Assembly (NCBI GenBank): GCA_028712665.1
Contig: JAQTRC010000001.1
Coordinates: 83,415 to 147,414 of the forward strand
Source: Desulfuromonadaceae bacterium
GTDB lineage: Bacteria > Desulfobacterota > Desulfuromonadia > Geobacterales > Pseudopelobacteraceae
Direction of reading: 5' to 3'
DNA length: 64,000 nt
Shown: piece after piece, positions 1-8,981 of the stretch
Numbering within the stretch: the stretch's first letter is position 1
Layout: each line of letters starts with the position of its first letter
Position numbers and translations under genes: made by a program
The notes under the pieces: model-generated
What the model saw: the letters and a program-made list of their open reading frames with translations, nothing else
Told to the model about the DNA's origin: nothing
The model's database searches: none

Positions 1-246
1 AATATCGGTCTGAACCCGACTTTTGCCGGAGGCACGCATACTATAGAGGTGTTTCTGCTCGATTTTGCGGGGCAGATTTACGGCAGGGAGATTACGCTCT
101 ATTTTGTACAGAGGATAAGAGAAGTAAGGAAATTTCCGGACGCTTCGGCACTAATGCTTGAAATCAGGCAGGATGTAGAAAAGACGCGAATGATTCTGGA
201 GAGCGTTGACGATGAGTTGATAAAGATACCGATTGGAAACCTGTGA
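1..246 (+). CDS. ribF: Riboflavin kinase/FAD synthetase, C-terminal part
   Basis: This is the C-terminal end of the bifunctional enzyme that phosphorylates riboflavin to FMN and then adenylylates FMN to FAD in the cytoplasm. The frame is open from base 1, so the start and the whole FAD synthetase domain lie outside the window. The 81 visible residues begin NIGLNPTF and continue through HTIEVFLLDF and REVRKFPD, the usual riboflavin-kinase beta-barrel and C-terminal helix signatures. The stop codon overlaps the GTG start of the next gene (GTGA, 243-246), which suggests translational coupling. The family assignment is confident although only about a quarter of the protein is present. Confidence 0.88.
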   Translation, partial: NIGLNPTFAGGTHTIEVFLLDFAGQIYGREITLYFVQRIREVRKFPDASALMLEIRQDVEKTRMILESVDDELIKIPIGNL

Positions 247-1250
247 AAAAAGCGGATCTGAAATTCTGGGCGGGAATCGGTATAAGCCTCTTCTTTCTGA
301 TATTGCTCTTTAGAAAAATTGATTTCCGGCAATTGCTTGCAGCACTCGGCACGGTTGATTATCTTTTCATTGTTATGGGGTTGCTGTTCACTTTTATAAG
401 CTATTTTTTGCGCGCGGTCCGATGGAAATTCCTGCTGATTTCCGAGAAGACGATTCCACTTTCTTCCCTGTATCCGGCTACAATCATCGGCTACATGGCC
501 AATAACCTGCTCCCTGCCAGATTGGGTGAATTTGTCCGGGCATATTTTCTGGCCCGGCGTGAAGGTTTACAAACCCCGACCGTATTCGCTTCATTGGTGA
601 TAGACCGCCTTTTTGACGGATTCACCGTTTTGTTGATGCTGCTCATTACTCTGTTCACGTTGAAGATGCCTCAGGGAATGGAAAATGCAGGTCTGGCGCT
701 GAAGGCAGGCGGAGTTGTCATGTTCCTGCTATATTGCGGAGTGCTTCTGTTTCTGTTTCTCCTGAAGCTTCAGACGATGCGCACCCTCTCGTGCGTCGGG
801 TTTATGCTGAAGCCCTTTCCGCAACGTTTTTCCGAGCGCCTGATACCGATGCTAGGCTCCTTTATTGCCGGAATAAGGATGTCTTCGCGGGGCGGACATA
901 TTGCCGCTCTGATTCTCTCTTCGTTTTGTATTTGGATCTTTTGCATCCTCCCCATAGATATGGTGTTGAGGGGTTTTGGTATCAATCTCCCGATAAGCGC
1001 CTCCATGTTCATTCTGGTGCTTCTGGTCTTCGCCGTAATGGTGCCGGCTTCGCCAGGATATATCGGAACATATCACTACGCCTGTTTCAAGGGACTCTCG
1101 GTATTTGGCATTACTGAATCAAAAGCGGTCAGTATAGCGCTTGTTGTTCATGGCCTTTCTTTTTTTCCAGTGATAATTGCCGGATTTTACTATCTGTGGC
1201 GAAGCAAAACATCATTAAATGATATTCAAACAGCGGATATGGACAGATGA
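243..1250 (+). CDS. Lysylphosphatidylglycerol synthase TM-region (UPF0104/YbhN-type) membrane protein
   Basis: An integral membrane protein of 335 residues with about eight hydrophobic segments, resembling the flippase-like membrane part of MprF and the UPF0104/YbhN/AglD family. The sequence shows the family hallmarks ARLGEFVRAYFLARR (about residues 90-105), SLVIDRLFDG, and a late PASPGYIGTYHYA segment. No lysyl-transferase domain is attached. Relatives are thought to move lipid-linked or phospholipid substrates across the membrane, but the substrate here cannot be read from sequence. The GTG start overlaps the ribF stop and the stop overlaps the next ATG (ATGA, 1247-1250), so it sits in a tight three-gene operon. 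Confidence 0.82.
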   Translation: MKKADLKFWAGIGISLFFLILLFRKIDFRQLLAALGTVDYLFIVMGLLFTFISYFLRAVRWKFLLISEKTIPLSSLYPATIIGYMANNLLPARLGEFVRAYFLARREGLQTPTVFASLVIDRLFDGFTVLLMLLITLFTLKMPQGMENAGLALKAGGVVMFLLYCGVLLFLFLLKLQTMRTLSCVGFMLKPFPQRFSERLIPMLGSFIAGIRMSSRGGHIAALILSSFCIWIFCILPIDMVLRGFGINLPISASMFILVLLVFAVMVPASPGYIGTYHYACFKGLSVFGITESKAVSIALVVHGLSFFPVIIAGFYYLWRSKTSLNDIQTADMDR

Positions 1251-3115
1251 ATCTATTCAGGAAGAGTAAAAAATTGATAGACCCATATCTGGTGTTTGCC
1301 TGCACAATTCCTTTTGCCCTGTACATGGCTACTCTGGCGCCGTCGGTTACATTTTTCGACAGCGGTGAATTCATGACGGCGACAGCATCACTTGGTTCAG
1401 CTCACTCTCCGGGATATCCCCTGTTTTTAATGTACGCCAAGCCGTTTACCTTTATTCCGCTAGGAAACATAGCATTTCGTGTCAACGTTGCTACCGCGTT
1501 TTCTTCTTCTCTGGCATGCTTGGGAGTATACATACTCACAACCTATCTGCTCAAAAAAGAGGTTTTGCATGAGAATGAACGATTCAATAACCTTGCCGTC
1601 AAATTTGCAGGATTGGCCGCAGCTCTTTCTTTCAGTGTAACCCCCCGGCTCTGGCTTCAATCCAATCATGACAAACCTTATCCGTTGCTCGCGTTTATCT
1701 CCGCAGTTATTTTCTATCAATTGTTGAGATGGAGCGAGCAGTGTCGCGAAGGGAGAGAGAGCCCATCTTACATATATGTCTGCACCTTTCTGGCCGGATT
1801 GGCGATGGCCGTACACCAGACGGTTATTCTACTTCTCCCCGCCTGGTTTTTGATTATTGTGTTGGCCGATTGGCGCATGATTACAAGAACAAAGGAAATT
1901 ATTATTTCGTTGTTCTTTGCACTGTTTGGTTTTGCGGTTCATCTTTATCTCCCGTTGCGGGCTCTTAATAATCCATTGCTCAACTGGGGCGATTCAAAAA
2001 CATTTGATCAGTTTATATGGCATTTCCTCAGGAGAGGGTACCCCTCCGAGCCTCAAAAGCGAACTGCCGGGCTTGTGTGGGAACAGATCAAGGCATTCAA
2101 TGTCCCCCGTGAGTTTACCTGGTTAGGTGTTGCCTTGCTGATTCTCGGTTTGATCTTTCTCTGGAAAAATCACCGCACTGTTTTCATTGCATACATGGTT
2201 TCTGTTGTAACTTTTGTCTCTGTAATTGCAGGCTACTTAAACACGGGATTTGAAACCATCTTCCTGACTGAGGAATTCTTCACTCCGCTATATCTCCTGA
2301 CAGCCGTCCTGATAGGCGCGGGATTGTTCACTTTTCTCCGCTTCGCGGTTTCATACGCAACTCTTCCAGAGCGAATCGGCGCTCCTGTATATGGGCTGGT
2401 CGTAATAATGTTTCTCTCGCTGCCGACAGCGTTATGTGCAGTTAACTATTATGAAAACGATCAACATAATAATTATATTGCATTTGATTATGCCACCAAT
2501 TCCCTCCGCTCCCTTCCGCAGAGTGCAATCCTGTTCACATGGGGAGACAGTGGGGCCTTTCCGCTATGGTATCTGCAGGGCGTCGAGCGTATGCGCGAGG
2601 ATATTGACCTCCCACACACGCCGCATCTTGTTTTTGCCTGGTACCTTGACTCAATGCCTCGTTTGTTCAAGGAGAGCAGACTTAAAAAGTTCAATATGAC
2701 TTCTTCAGGGCCGGAAGCCGCACTCCGTATCTCTATTATGGAAAATCTCGGCGGCAGGCCTGTTTTCATTGATTTTTCAACCCGCTACTCTGTTGAATTA
2801 AGGGACTATATTCCTATACAGAGGGGAATAGTATACCGTATCCGTAAAATTAATGAGCCGACCGGCATTCCTGATATCTCTGTCTGGGAGAATTTCAACA
2901 ATCGCGGCATTCTGGAAAAAATTTCTTTCCTCGATCTTGATACCGGTAAGGCCATCATGATATATGCCAACAGCTATCTTGAAGCGGGGGAGTTTCTGCT
3001 TAGTATCAACAGAATAAAGGATGGAATGATGATGTTGCGGAAAGCTGAACTGATTTCGTCCGAAATGAAAATTCCTGCACAGCAGATCCGTATGCGCTTT
3101 GGGCTTGCATCGTAG
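1247..3115 (+). CDS. DUF2723-type multi-pass membrane protein (putative glycosyltransferase)
   Basis: A 622-residue protein whose first two thirds hold about ten to twelve hydrophobic helices. The N-terminal motif DSGEF followed by SAHSPGYPL (about residues 35-65) is the signature of DUF2723 proteins, which are related to GT-C protein O-mannosyltransferases; an acidic DSGEF loop would carry the catalytic residue. The last 200 residues are a soluble, probably extracytoplasmic, domain. The acceptor is unknown. It overlaps the preceding flippase-like gene by four bases, consistent with joint action on a lipid-linked sugar, but that link is inference. No clear terminator hairpin was seen in the 112 bases before the pilB promoter. 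Confidence 0.8.
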   Translation: MNLFRKSKKLIDPYLVFACTIPFALYMATLAPSVTFFDSGEFMTATASLGSAHSPGYPLFLMYAKPFTFIPLGNIAFRVNVATAFSSSLACLGVYILTTYLLKKEVLHENERFNNLAVKFAGLAAALSFSVTPRLWLQSNHDKPYPLLAFISAVIFYQLLRWSEQCREGRESPSYIYVCTFLAGLAMAVHQTVILLLPAWFLIIVLADWRMITRTKEIIISLFFALFGFAVHLYLPLRALNNPLLNWGDSKTFDQFIWHFLRRGYPSEPQKRTAGLVWEQIKAFNVPREFTWLGVALLILGLIFLWKNHRTVFIAYMVSVVTFVSVIAGYLNTGFETIFLTEEFFTPLYLLTAVLIGAGLFTFLRFAVSYATLPERIGAPVYGLVVIMFLSLPTALCAVNYYENDQHNNYIAFDYATNSLRSLPQSAILFTWGDSGAFPLWYLQGVERMREDIDLPHTPHLVFAWYLDSMPRLFKESRLKKFNMTSSGPEAALRISIMENLGGRPVFIDFSTRYSVELRDYIPIQRGIVYRIRKINEPTGIPDISVWENFNNRGILEKISFLDLDTGKAIMIYANSYLEAGEFLLSINRIKDGMMMLRKAELISSEMKIPAQQIRMRFGLAS

Positions 3116-3227
3116 TTTTAATACGGGAACTCAAGGTGAAAAAACGTTTACAATTCGGATTGGCAGATTTCCTCCCAAGGTTTGATGAAAGGCGTTTTTA
3201 AGAGTGTTTGCCGCTTTTAACTACACC

Positions 3228-3256
3228 TTGACAATAATCGCCAATCCTCATAGTAT
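3228..3256 (+). promoter_or_regulatory. Sigma-70 promoter for the pil operon
   Basis: A consensus -35 TTGACA (3228-3233) and a -10 TAGTAT (3251-3256) are separated by exactly 17 bases, 35 bases upstream of the pilB ATG. No sigma-54 element was seen in this intergenic region. Transcription would start near 3262. Confidence 0.75.
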
Positions 3257-3290
3257 GCCCCTTCATCTATGATTGTTTTGCGGGGTATTC

Positions 3291-4997
3291 ATGCAGACCA
3301 GCAGACTGGGAGAGATCCTTGTTAAAAATAATCTGATCAGCCGCGAACAACTTGGTAAAGCTCTGGAGGAACAGAAGCTTAACGGAAATCAGGTTCGTTT
3401 AGGCAGTATTTTAATCAAACAAAACCTCATTACAGAGGCGGAACTTACCTCTTTTTTATCCAAACAGTACGGTGTCCCGGCAGTAAATCTGACCGATTAT
3501 GAAATTGATGCCGCAGTTGTCAAATCCATCCCCGCAGAAGTTGTCCAAAAATATCAGCTTGTACCGGTTAATCGTGCCGGCGCCACCTTGATTGTAGCCG
3601 TTAGCGACCCGTCCAATCTTTTTGCAATCGAAGATATCAAGTTTATGACCGGCTTCAACATTGAAATGGTTGTGGCGTCCGACCGGGATATCAAGGTTGC
3701 CATTGACAAATATTATGATCAGTCCGCTTCGCTTGCGGATGTCATGGGCAAACTCGATATTGAGGATATGGAGGTTGTCGGAGATATTGACGAAGTGGAT
3801 GTCGGGTTTTTGGAAAAGGCCACTGAAGATGCACCGGTCGTAAAGATGGTTAATGCCATACTTCAGGATGCAATCAAGAAGAAGGCCAGTGATATACACA
3901 TCGAGCCGTACGAAAAACTCTTCAGGGTGCGATATAGAATTGACGGTGTTCTATACGAGGTAATGAAACCGCCTCTGAAACTGAAAAATGCAATCACGTC
4001 CCGGATCAAAATCATGGCGGAACTCGACATAGCCGAGCGACGCCTGCCTCAGGACGGTCGTATCAAGATCAAACTCGGAGGTGGGAAGGACATGGACTTC
4101 CGCGTTTCCGTCCTGCCGACATTGTTTGGCGAAAAGATCTGTATGCGTCTGCTTGACAAGGGGAACCTGCAGACAGACTTGACCAAGCTGGGATACGAAC
4201 CGGACGCCTTGAAGCATTTTCAGCACGAAATCCACAAACCTTTCGGTATGGTGCTGGTTACAGGACCAACCGGTAGCGGCAAGACTGTTTCGCTTTATTC
4301 TGCGCTTGCAGAACTTAACAAGGTTTCAGAAAACATCTGCACTGCCGAAGATCCGGTAGAATTCAACTTTGCCGGCATCAACCAGGTACAGATGCATGAG
4401 GACATCGGGCTGAACTTTGCGGCCGCCCTCCGCTCTTTTTTACGTCAGGATCCCGACATTATCATGATCGGCGAGATCCGCGACTTCGAGACTGCCGAGA
4501 TTGGAGTCAAGGCCGCCCTGACAGGCCATTTGGTGCTTTCCACTCTGCATACCAATGATGCTCCTGCAACTGTCAGTCGTTTGCTGAATATGGGGATCGA
4601 GCCTTTTCTTGTTGCATCGGCCGTCAATCTGATCACAGCGCAGCGTCTGGCGCGAAGGGTCTGCGCCGAGTGCAAACAGCCGGAGGAGATACCTGTTCAG
4701 GCTCTGATTGATGCCGGAGTGCCTGCTGATGAGGCGCCCTCTTACGTATGCATGAAAGGGAAGGGGTGCCCGGTCTGCAACAATACAGGCTATAAGGGGC
4801 GAGTCGGCTTTTATCAGGTCATGCCCATGCTTGAAGAAATCAGGGAGCTTATTCTGAACGGAGCCAATACTTCGGAGATCAAGCGCGAGTCGATGCGGCT
4901 CGGCATTAAAACAATGCGGCAATCCGGCTTGACTAAGATAAAAGAAGGAGTAACATCCTTCGAAGAGGTTTTGCGCGTAACTGTTTCAGACGACTAG
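3291..4997 (+). CDS. pilB: Type IV pilus extension ATPase PilB
   Basis: The cytoplasmic hexameric ATPase that powers polymerisation of pilin at the inner-membrane platform. The 568 residues are laid out as an N-terminal MshEN/GSPII_E-N domain (about 1-150), a second N domain, and a GspE/PilB ATPase core. Walker A is GPTGSGKT (about 325-332), followed by the Asp box near AEDPVEF, Walker B (IIMIGEIRD) and the His box (LSTLHTND). A four-cysteine zinc site is visible as C458/C461 and C493/C496. An in-frame TTG lies six codons upstream (3273), but the ATG at 3291 begins the standard MQTSRLGEIL N terminus. First gene of pilBTCS. Confidence 0.96.
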   Translation: MQTSRLGEILVKNNLISREQLGKALEEQKLNGNQVRLGSILIKQNLITEAELTSFLSKQYGVPAVNLTDYEIDAAVVKSIPAEVVQKYQLVPVNRAGATLIVAVSDPSNLFAIEDIKFMTGFNIEMVVASDRDIKVAIDKYYDQSASLADVMGKLDIEDMEVVGDIDEVDVGFLEKATEDAPVVKMVNAILQDAIKKKASDIHIEPYEKLFRVRYRIDGVLYEVMKPPLKLKNAITSRIKIMAELDIAERRLPQDGRIKIKLGGGKDMDFRVSVLPTLFGEKICMRLLDKGNLQTDLTKLGYEPDALKHFQHEIHKPFGMVLVTGPTGSGKTVSLYSALAELNKVSENICTAEDPVEFNFAGINQVQMHEDIGLNFAAALRSFLRQDPDIIMIGEIRDFETAEIGVKAALTGHLVLSTLHTNDAPATVSRLLNMGIEPFLVASAVNLITAQRLARRVCAECKQPEEIPVQALIDAGVPADEAPSYVCMKGKGCPVCNNTGYKGRVGFYQVMPMLEEIRELILNGANTSEIKRESMRLGIKTMRQSGLTKIKEGVTSFEEVLRVTVSDD

Positions 4998-5013
4998 CCG
5001 GGAGGCCACATTA

Positions 5014-6111
5014 ATGTTGAGCTTGCATCAGTTACTTAAAACTCTCGTTGAATCAAATGGTTCCGATCTGCACATCACAACTAATTCCTCTCCGCAGATA
5101 CGTGTGGATGGCAAGCTGATCCCGTTGGATTTTCCCCCCATGAATCAGGTTGAAACCAAACAGCTCTGTTACAGCGTCTTGACGGATGCGCAGAAACACA
5201 AATTTGAAGAAGACAATGAACTTGACCTCTCGTTCGGGGTTAAAGGGCTGTCGCGTTTCAGGGGCAATATGTTTGTCCAGCGTGGCGCCGTTGCCGGTGT
5301 ATTTCGAGTGATTCCGTATGAAATACTTACATTTGAACAACTGAGTCTCCCTCCGGTAGTTAAAGAGCTCGCATCAAAAACCAGGGGACTCATTCTGGTA
5401 ACCGGCCCGACCGGTAGCGGTAAATCTACCACTCTGGCCTCGATTATCGATTACATCAATATCAATCGCCACGAACATATCGTCACCATTGAAGATCCTA
5501 TAGAATATCTGCACCCCCATAAAGGGTGTCTTGTTAATCAGCGTGAAGTCGGTGCAGACACCAAGGGTTTCAAGTATGCTCTCAAATATGTGCTTCGTCA
5601 GGACCCGGATGTTGTGCTGGTTGGAGAGTTGCGGGATCTGGAGACCATAGAGGCGGCCCTGACCCTCTCGGAAACCGGTCATCTATGTCTGGCAACCCTT
5701 CACACTAATTCATGCGTTCAGACAATCAACCGCGTAGTGGATGTCTTTCCCCCTTATCAGCAAACACAGATTCGCGCCCAGTTGTCGTTTGTTCTTGAAG
5801 GTGTCATGTCCCAGATGCTCATTCCAAGGAATAATGCCAAAGGACGGGCACTGGCTCTAGAGATAATGGTTCCTAACCCTGCCATCAGAAACCTTATCCG
5901 GGAGGACAAGATCCATCAGATCTATTCCCAGATGCAGGTGGGCCAGGATAAATTCGGTATGCAGACCATGAATCAGGCTCTCTTTACCCTGCTGCAGAAG
6001 CGCCAGATATCGCTTGATGATGCTATTGGGCGCTCGCAGGATCCTGATGAACTGAGGCAGATGATCAGCAACCCTGCCTCCGGTATGCAGCGCCGCCCGC
6101 AGACGCACTAA
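5014..6111 (+). CDS. pilT: Type IV pilus retraction ATPase PilT
   Basis: The ATPase that drives pilus depolymerisation and twitching or retraction. The 365 residues match normal PilT length. Walker A GPTGSGKST is at about 131-139, the Asp box is TIEDPIEYLH, Walker B is VVLVGELRD and the His box is LATLHTNS; the carboxy-terminal part carries AIRNLIRE, the usual PilT C-terminal motif. A GGGAGG ribosome site lies about eight bases before the ATG. It lies 16 bases after pilB and 12 bases before pilC, in the same operon. Confidence 0.96.
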   Translation: MLSLHQLLKTLVESNGSDLHITTNSSPQIRVDGKLIPLDFPPMNQVETKQLCYSVLTDAQKHKFEEDNELDLSFGVKGLSRFRGNMFVQRGAVAGVFRVIPYEILTFEQLSLPPVVKELASKTRGLILVTGPTGSGKSTTLASIIDYININRHEHIVTIEDPIEYLHPHKGCLVNQREVGADTKGFKYALKYVLRQDPDVVLVGELRDLETIEAALTLSETGHLCLATLHTNSCVQTINRVVDVFPPYQQTQIRAQLSFVLEGVMSQMLIPRNNAKGRALALEIMVPNPAIRNLIREDKIHQIYSQMQVGQDKFGMQTMNQALFTLLQKRQISLDDAIGRSQDPDELRQMISNPASGMQRRPQTH

Positions 6112-6123
6112 AGGAGAACGGTA

Positions 6124-7341
6124 ATGCCAAATTTCAACTGGGAAGCACGCAACAGAACTGGCGGCACTCAAAAGGGTGTCATGGAGGCTGCCACCGTTGA
6201 TATTGTGGAGGCGCAACTCAAAAAATACGGTTTCAGCAATATAACCATAAAATCAGAATCTAAAGGAATCGGCTTCAAGCTCCCCAGTTTTGGCGGTGGA
6301 GTGAAAATAGAAACCAAGGATCTGGTCGTTTTTACGCGCCAGTTCGCCACTATGATTGACTCCGGGCTTCCACTCGTCCAATGTCTTGATATCCTTTCAA
6401 GCCAGCAGGAAAACAAGGGTTTTAAAGATATTCTCGTTAAGGTCAAGGAAAGTGTTGAAAGCGGATCGACCTTTGCCGATGCGCTTTCCAAACATCCCAA
6501 GGCCTTTGATCAGCTTTTTGTGAATCTGGTTGCCGCCGGTGAAATCGGCGGTATTCTTGACACTATTTTGAATCGCCTGGCCGCCTATATTGAAAAGGCT
6601 ATGAAGCTGAAAAAGCAAATCAAGGGCGCAATGGTTTATCCGATTACAATCATGTCTATTGCGGTTGTTGTTGTCGGCGTGATACTCATTTTTGTCATAC
6701 CGACCTTTGCAAAAATGTTTGCCGATTTTGGCGGGGACTTGCCCGCGCCTACAAAGATAGTTATTGCTCTGAGTAATTTTCTTATAAAATATATCGTTGT
6801 CATAATCGCCGGTTTTTATGGAATAATCTGGGCCATAAAAAAATATTACTCCACTCCTGTGGGGCAGAAAACTATTGACCGTTTCGCGTTAAAAGCTCCT
6901 ATCGCCGGTCCGCTTATCAGGAAAGTCGCCGTGGCAAAATTCACCAGAACATTAGGAACCATGGTCAGTTCCGGTGTCCCTATAATGGATGGACTTGATA
7001 TTGTGGCCAAAACCGCAGGCAATAAAATAGTGGAAGAGGCAATCTATTCGGTCCGTCAGGCCATCTCCGAAGGTAAAACCATGGCAGAACCGCTTGCCGC
7101 CTGCGGGGTGTTCCCGCCGATGGTTGTGCAGATGATCGCGGTTGGCGAGGCGACAGGCGCGATGGATACAATGTTGAACAAGATTGCGGATTTCTATGAC
7201 GATGAGGTTGACGACGCCGTTGGCGCCATGACAGCCATGATGGAGCCGTTGTTGATGGTATTCCTGGGGACAACCGTTGGTGGTCTGGTAGTGGCCATGT
7301 ACCTTCCGATATTCAAGCTGGCGGGGGCGGTTGGCGGTTAG
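6124..7341 (+). CDS. pilC: Type IV pilus inner-membrane platform protein PilC
   Basis: The polytopic platform protein that couples the PilB/PilT motors to the growing fibre. Its 405 residues contain two copies of the T2SSF (GspF) domain, beginning near LVVFTRQFATMIDSGLPL and again near VAKFTRTLGTMVSSGVP, with three membrane helices (about 170-190, 215-235 and the C terminus). The repeated motif QMIAVGEATG/NLVAAGEIGG is typical. An AGGAG site precedes the ATG. The stop is two bases from the pilS start. Confidence 0.96.
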   Translation: MPNFNWEARNRTGGTQKGVMEAATVDIVEAQLKKYGFSNITIKSESKGIGFKLPSFGGGVKIETKDLVVFTRQFATMIDSGLPLVQCLDILSSQQENKGFKDILVKVKESVESGSTFADALSKHPKAFDQLFVNLVAAGEIGGILDTILNRLAAYIEKAMKLKKQIKGAMVYPITIMSIAVVVVGVILIFVIPTFAKMFADFGGDLPAPTKIVIALSNFLIKYIVVIIAGFYGIIWAIKKYYSTPVGQKTIDRFALKAPIAGPLIRKVAVAKFTRTLGTMVSSGVPIMDGLDIVAKTAGNKIVEEAIYSVRQAISEGKTMAEPLAACGVFPPMVVQMIAVGEATGAMDTMLNKIADFYDDEVDDAVGAMTAMMEPLLMVFLGTTVGGLVVAMYLPIFKLAGAVGG

Positions 7342-7343
7342 GC

Positions 7344-8978
7344 ATGGGCCCGGAACGCAGGCTCAGATATTTCATTTATGCCAGGATCATAGTCTCTTTT
7401 CTTTTTCTGGCCTCCACGCTTCTTCTTGAGTATCAAAGCCCGTCAATAGAGGAGAATATCATAAGGCCCGGCATTGTCAGGCTGATGGTAATCTCCTTTA
7501 TCTTTTCCATCCTGTCTCATGCCGTCATAAGATTTGAGCGGTACAGATTTTTTCTCACCTATCTCCAGATTATCTGGGATTTACTGTTTGTGTCGCTCCT
7601 GCTGCTTTTCACAGGCGGTATCGTAAGCCCATACTCCTTTTTGTACCTCCTCTCAATCATGAATGCCGGTCTGCTGCTTGGCCGGAGGCAGGCTCTATAT
7701 ACTGCATCTCTATGCGGAATATTGTACGGCGCCATGATTGATTTTCAATACTTCGGCAATCTTTCAATGTTTGGTCTGAGACGTGAGGACGCTTTGCAGC
7801 TGGGCGCTTCACATCTCTTCTATACGATCTTTATCAACTTCATCGGATTTGGTCTTGCGGCCTTTATCACCGGATACCTGACTGAGCGCGCCCGAAGAAG
7901 CGAGGCTGAACTCCAGGAAAAAACGATAAATTTCGAAGAGCTGTCGCAGCTGAACTCTACCATTGTAAACAATATCGAAACCGGACTGCTTACAACCAAT
8001 CCATCCGGATTGATCAGGGTATTTAATCCATACGCAGAAAGACTGACCGGCAAATCGTTGGAAGAGATTTACGATACTCCGATCGCTCTGCTCTTTGACT
8101 GTTTTGACGGTTGTCTGGAAGAACTGACAACTGCGGTAAGCGGGGAGTTTGAATATCTGACCAAAGATAACGTCAAAATGGCGCTGGGTTATCGCGCCGC
8201 GCCTTTTGATGACAGCACCGGCGCTTTGGCCGGATTTATAATAAGCTTCTGGGATTTATCCGTCATCAGGCGGATGGAGCTGGAGTTGAAAAAATCTGAT
8301 CGATTGGCTGCATTGGGCGAACTCTCTGCACGTATGGCCCACGAAATTCGTAATCCGCTTGCCGCCATGTGCGGGTCCGTTCAGCTCCTTGTGGCGCATT
8401 CAGGTATTGACGAAAGCGACAGGAGATTGCTCGCGATCGTAATGCGTGAAGCGGACCGTCTTAATATATTGATATCTGAATTTTTGGCATATGCGCGTCC
8501 GACGTCGCCAGTAAAACAGAGGATCGAGCTTGGTTCGTTTTTTGAAGATATTTCCCTGTTTATTTCTGCCGACCCACTATTTTCGAATATCTCAATCTCA
8601 AATACGGTGCCTTCGTTTATGTCTCTGAATGCCGACCCAAACCAGTTTCGACAAGTCATAATAAATATCATGCAAAACTCGGCAGAAGCAATGAAGAGAG
8701 GAGGAAAAATCGAGGTAGATTCGTGCTATTTGCTGCGTGGTTCCGATGCATACAAAAAAACACCGGTTATAAGGATATCCATTACAGATACAGGCCCCGG
8801 CATAAGCGAGGAAGCGGCTCAGCACATGTTCGAGCCGTTCTGGTCAACCAAGAGCGATGGAACCGGTCTTGGGCTTGCCATTAGTTACCGGATTATCGCT
8901 GCTCATGGCGGTACCATATCCGTAGAAACTCCGGAAGGGTGCGGATGCAGGTTCATAATCACCCTTCCGGTCGAATAA
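7344..8978 (+). CDS. pilS: Membrane sensor histidine kinase PilS
   Basis: An NtrB/PilS-type sensor kinase. Its 544 residues start with about six hydrophobic helices (1-190), then a PAS domain (about 205-310, NSTIVNNIETGLLTT), a HisKA domain with phospho-acceptor H333 in ARMAHEIRNPLAAM, and a HATPase with N, G1 and G2 boxes (NIMQNSAEAM, DTGPGI, GTGLGLAIS). In Geobacter and Pseudomonas this kinase phosphorylates PilR, a sigma-54 activator of pilA. Here no pilR or pilA follows: the next start codon is four bases away and belongs to an ABC permease. The partner must therefore be elsewhere or different. Confidence 0.88.
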   Translation: MGPERRLRYFIYARIIVSFLFLASTLLLEYQSPSIEENIIRPGIVRLMVISFIFSILSHAVIRFERYRFFLTYLQIIWDLLFVSLLLLFTGGIVSPYSFLYLLSIMNAGLLLGRRQALYTASLCGILYGAMIDFQYFGNLSMFGLRREDALQLGASHLFYTIFINFIGFGLAAFITGYLTERARRSEAELQEKTINFEELSQLNSTIVNNIETGLLTTNPSGLIRVFNPYAERLTGKSLEEIYDTPIALLFDCFDGCLEELTTAVSGEFEYLTKDNVKMALGYRAAPFDDSTGALAGFIISFWDLSVIRRMELELKKSDRLAALGELSARMAHEIRNPLAAMCGSVQLLVAHSGIDESDRRLLAIVMREADRLNILISEFLAYARPTSPVKQRIELGSFFEDISLFISADPLFSNISISNTVPSFMSLNADPNQFRQVIINIMQNSAEAMKRGGKIEVDSCYLLRGSDAYKKTPVIRISITDTGPGISEEAAQHMFEPFWSTKSDGTGLGLAISYRIIAAHGGTISVETPEGCGCRFIITLPVE

Positions 8979-8981
8979 TAC

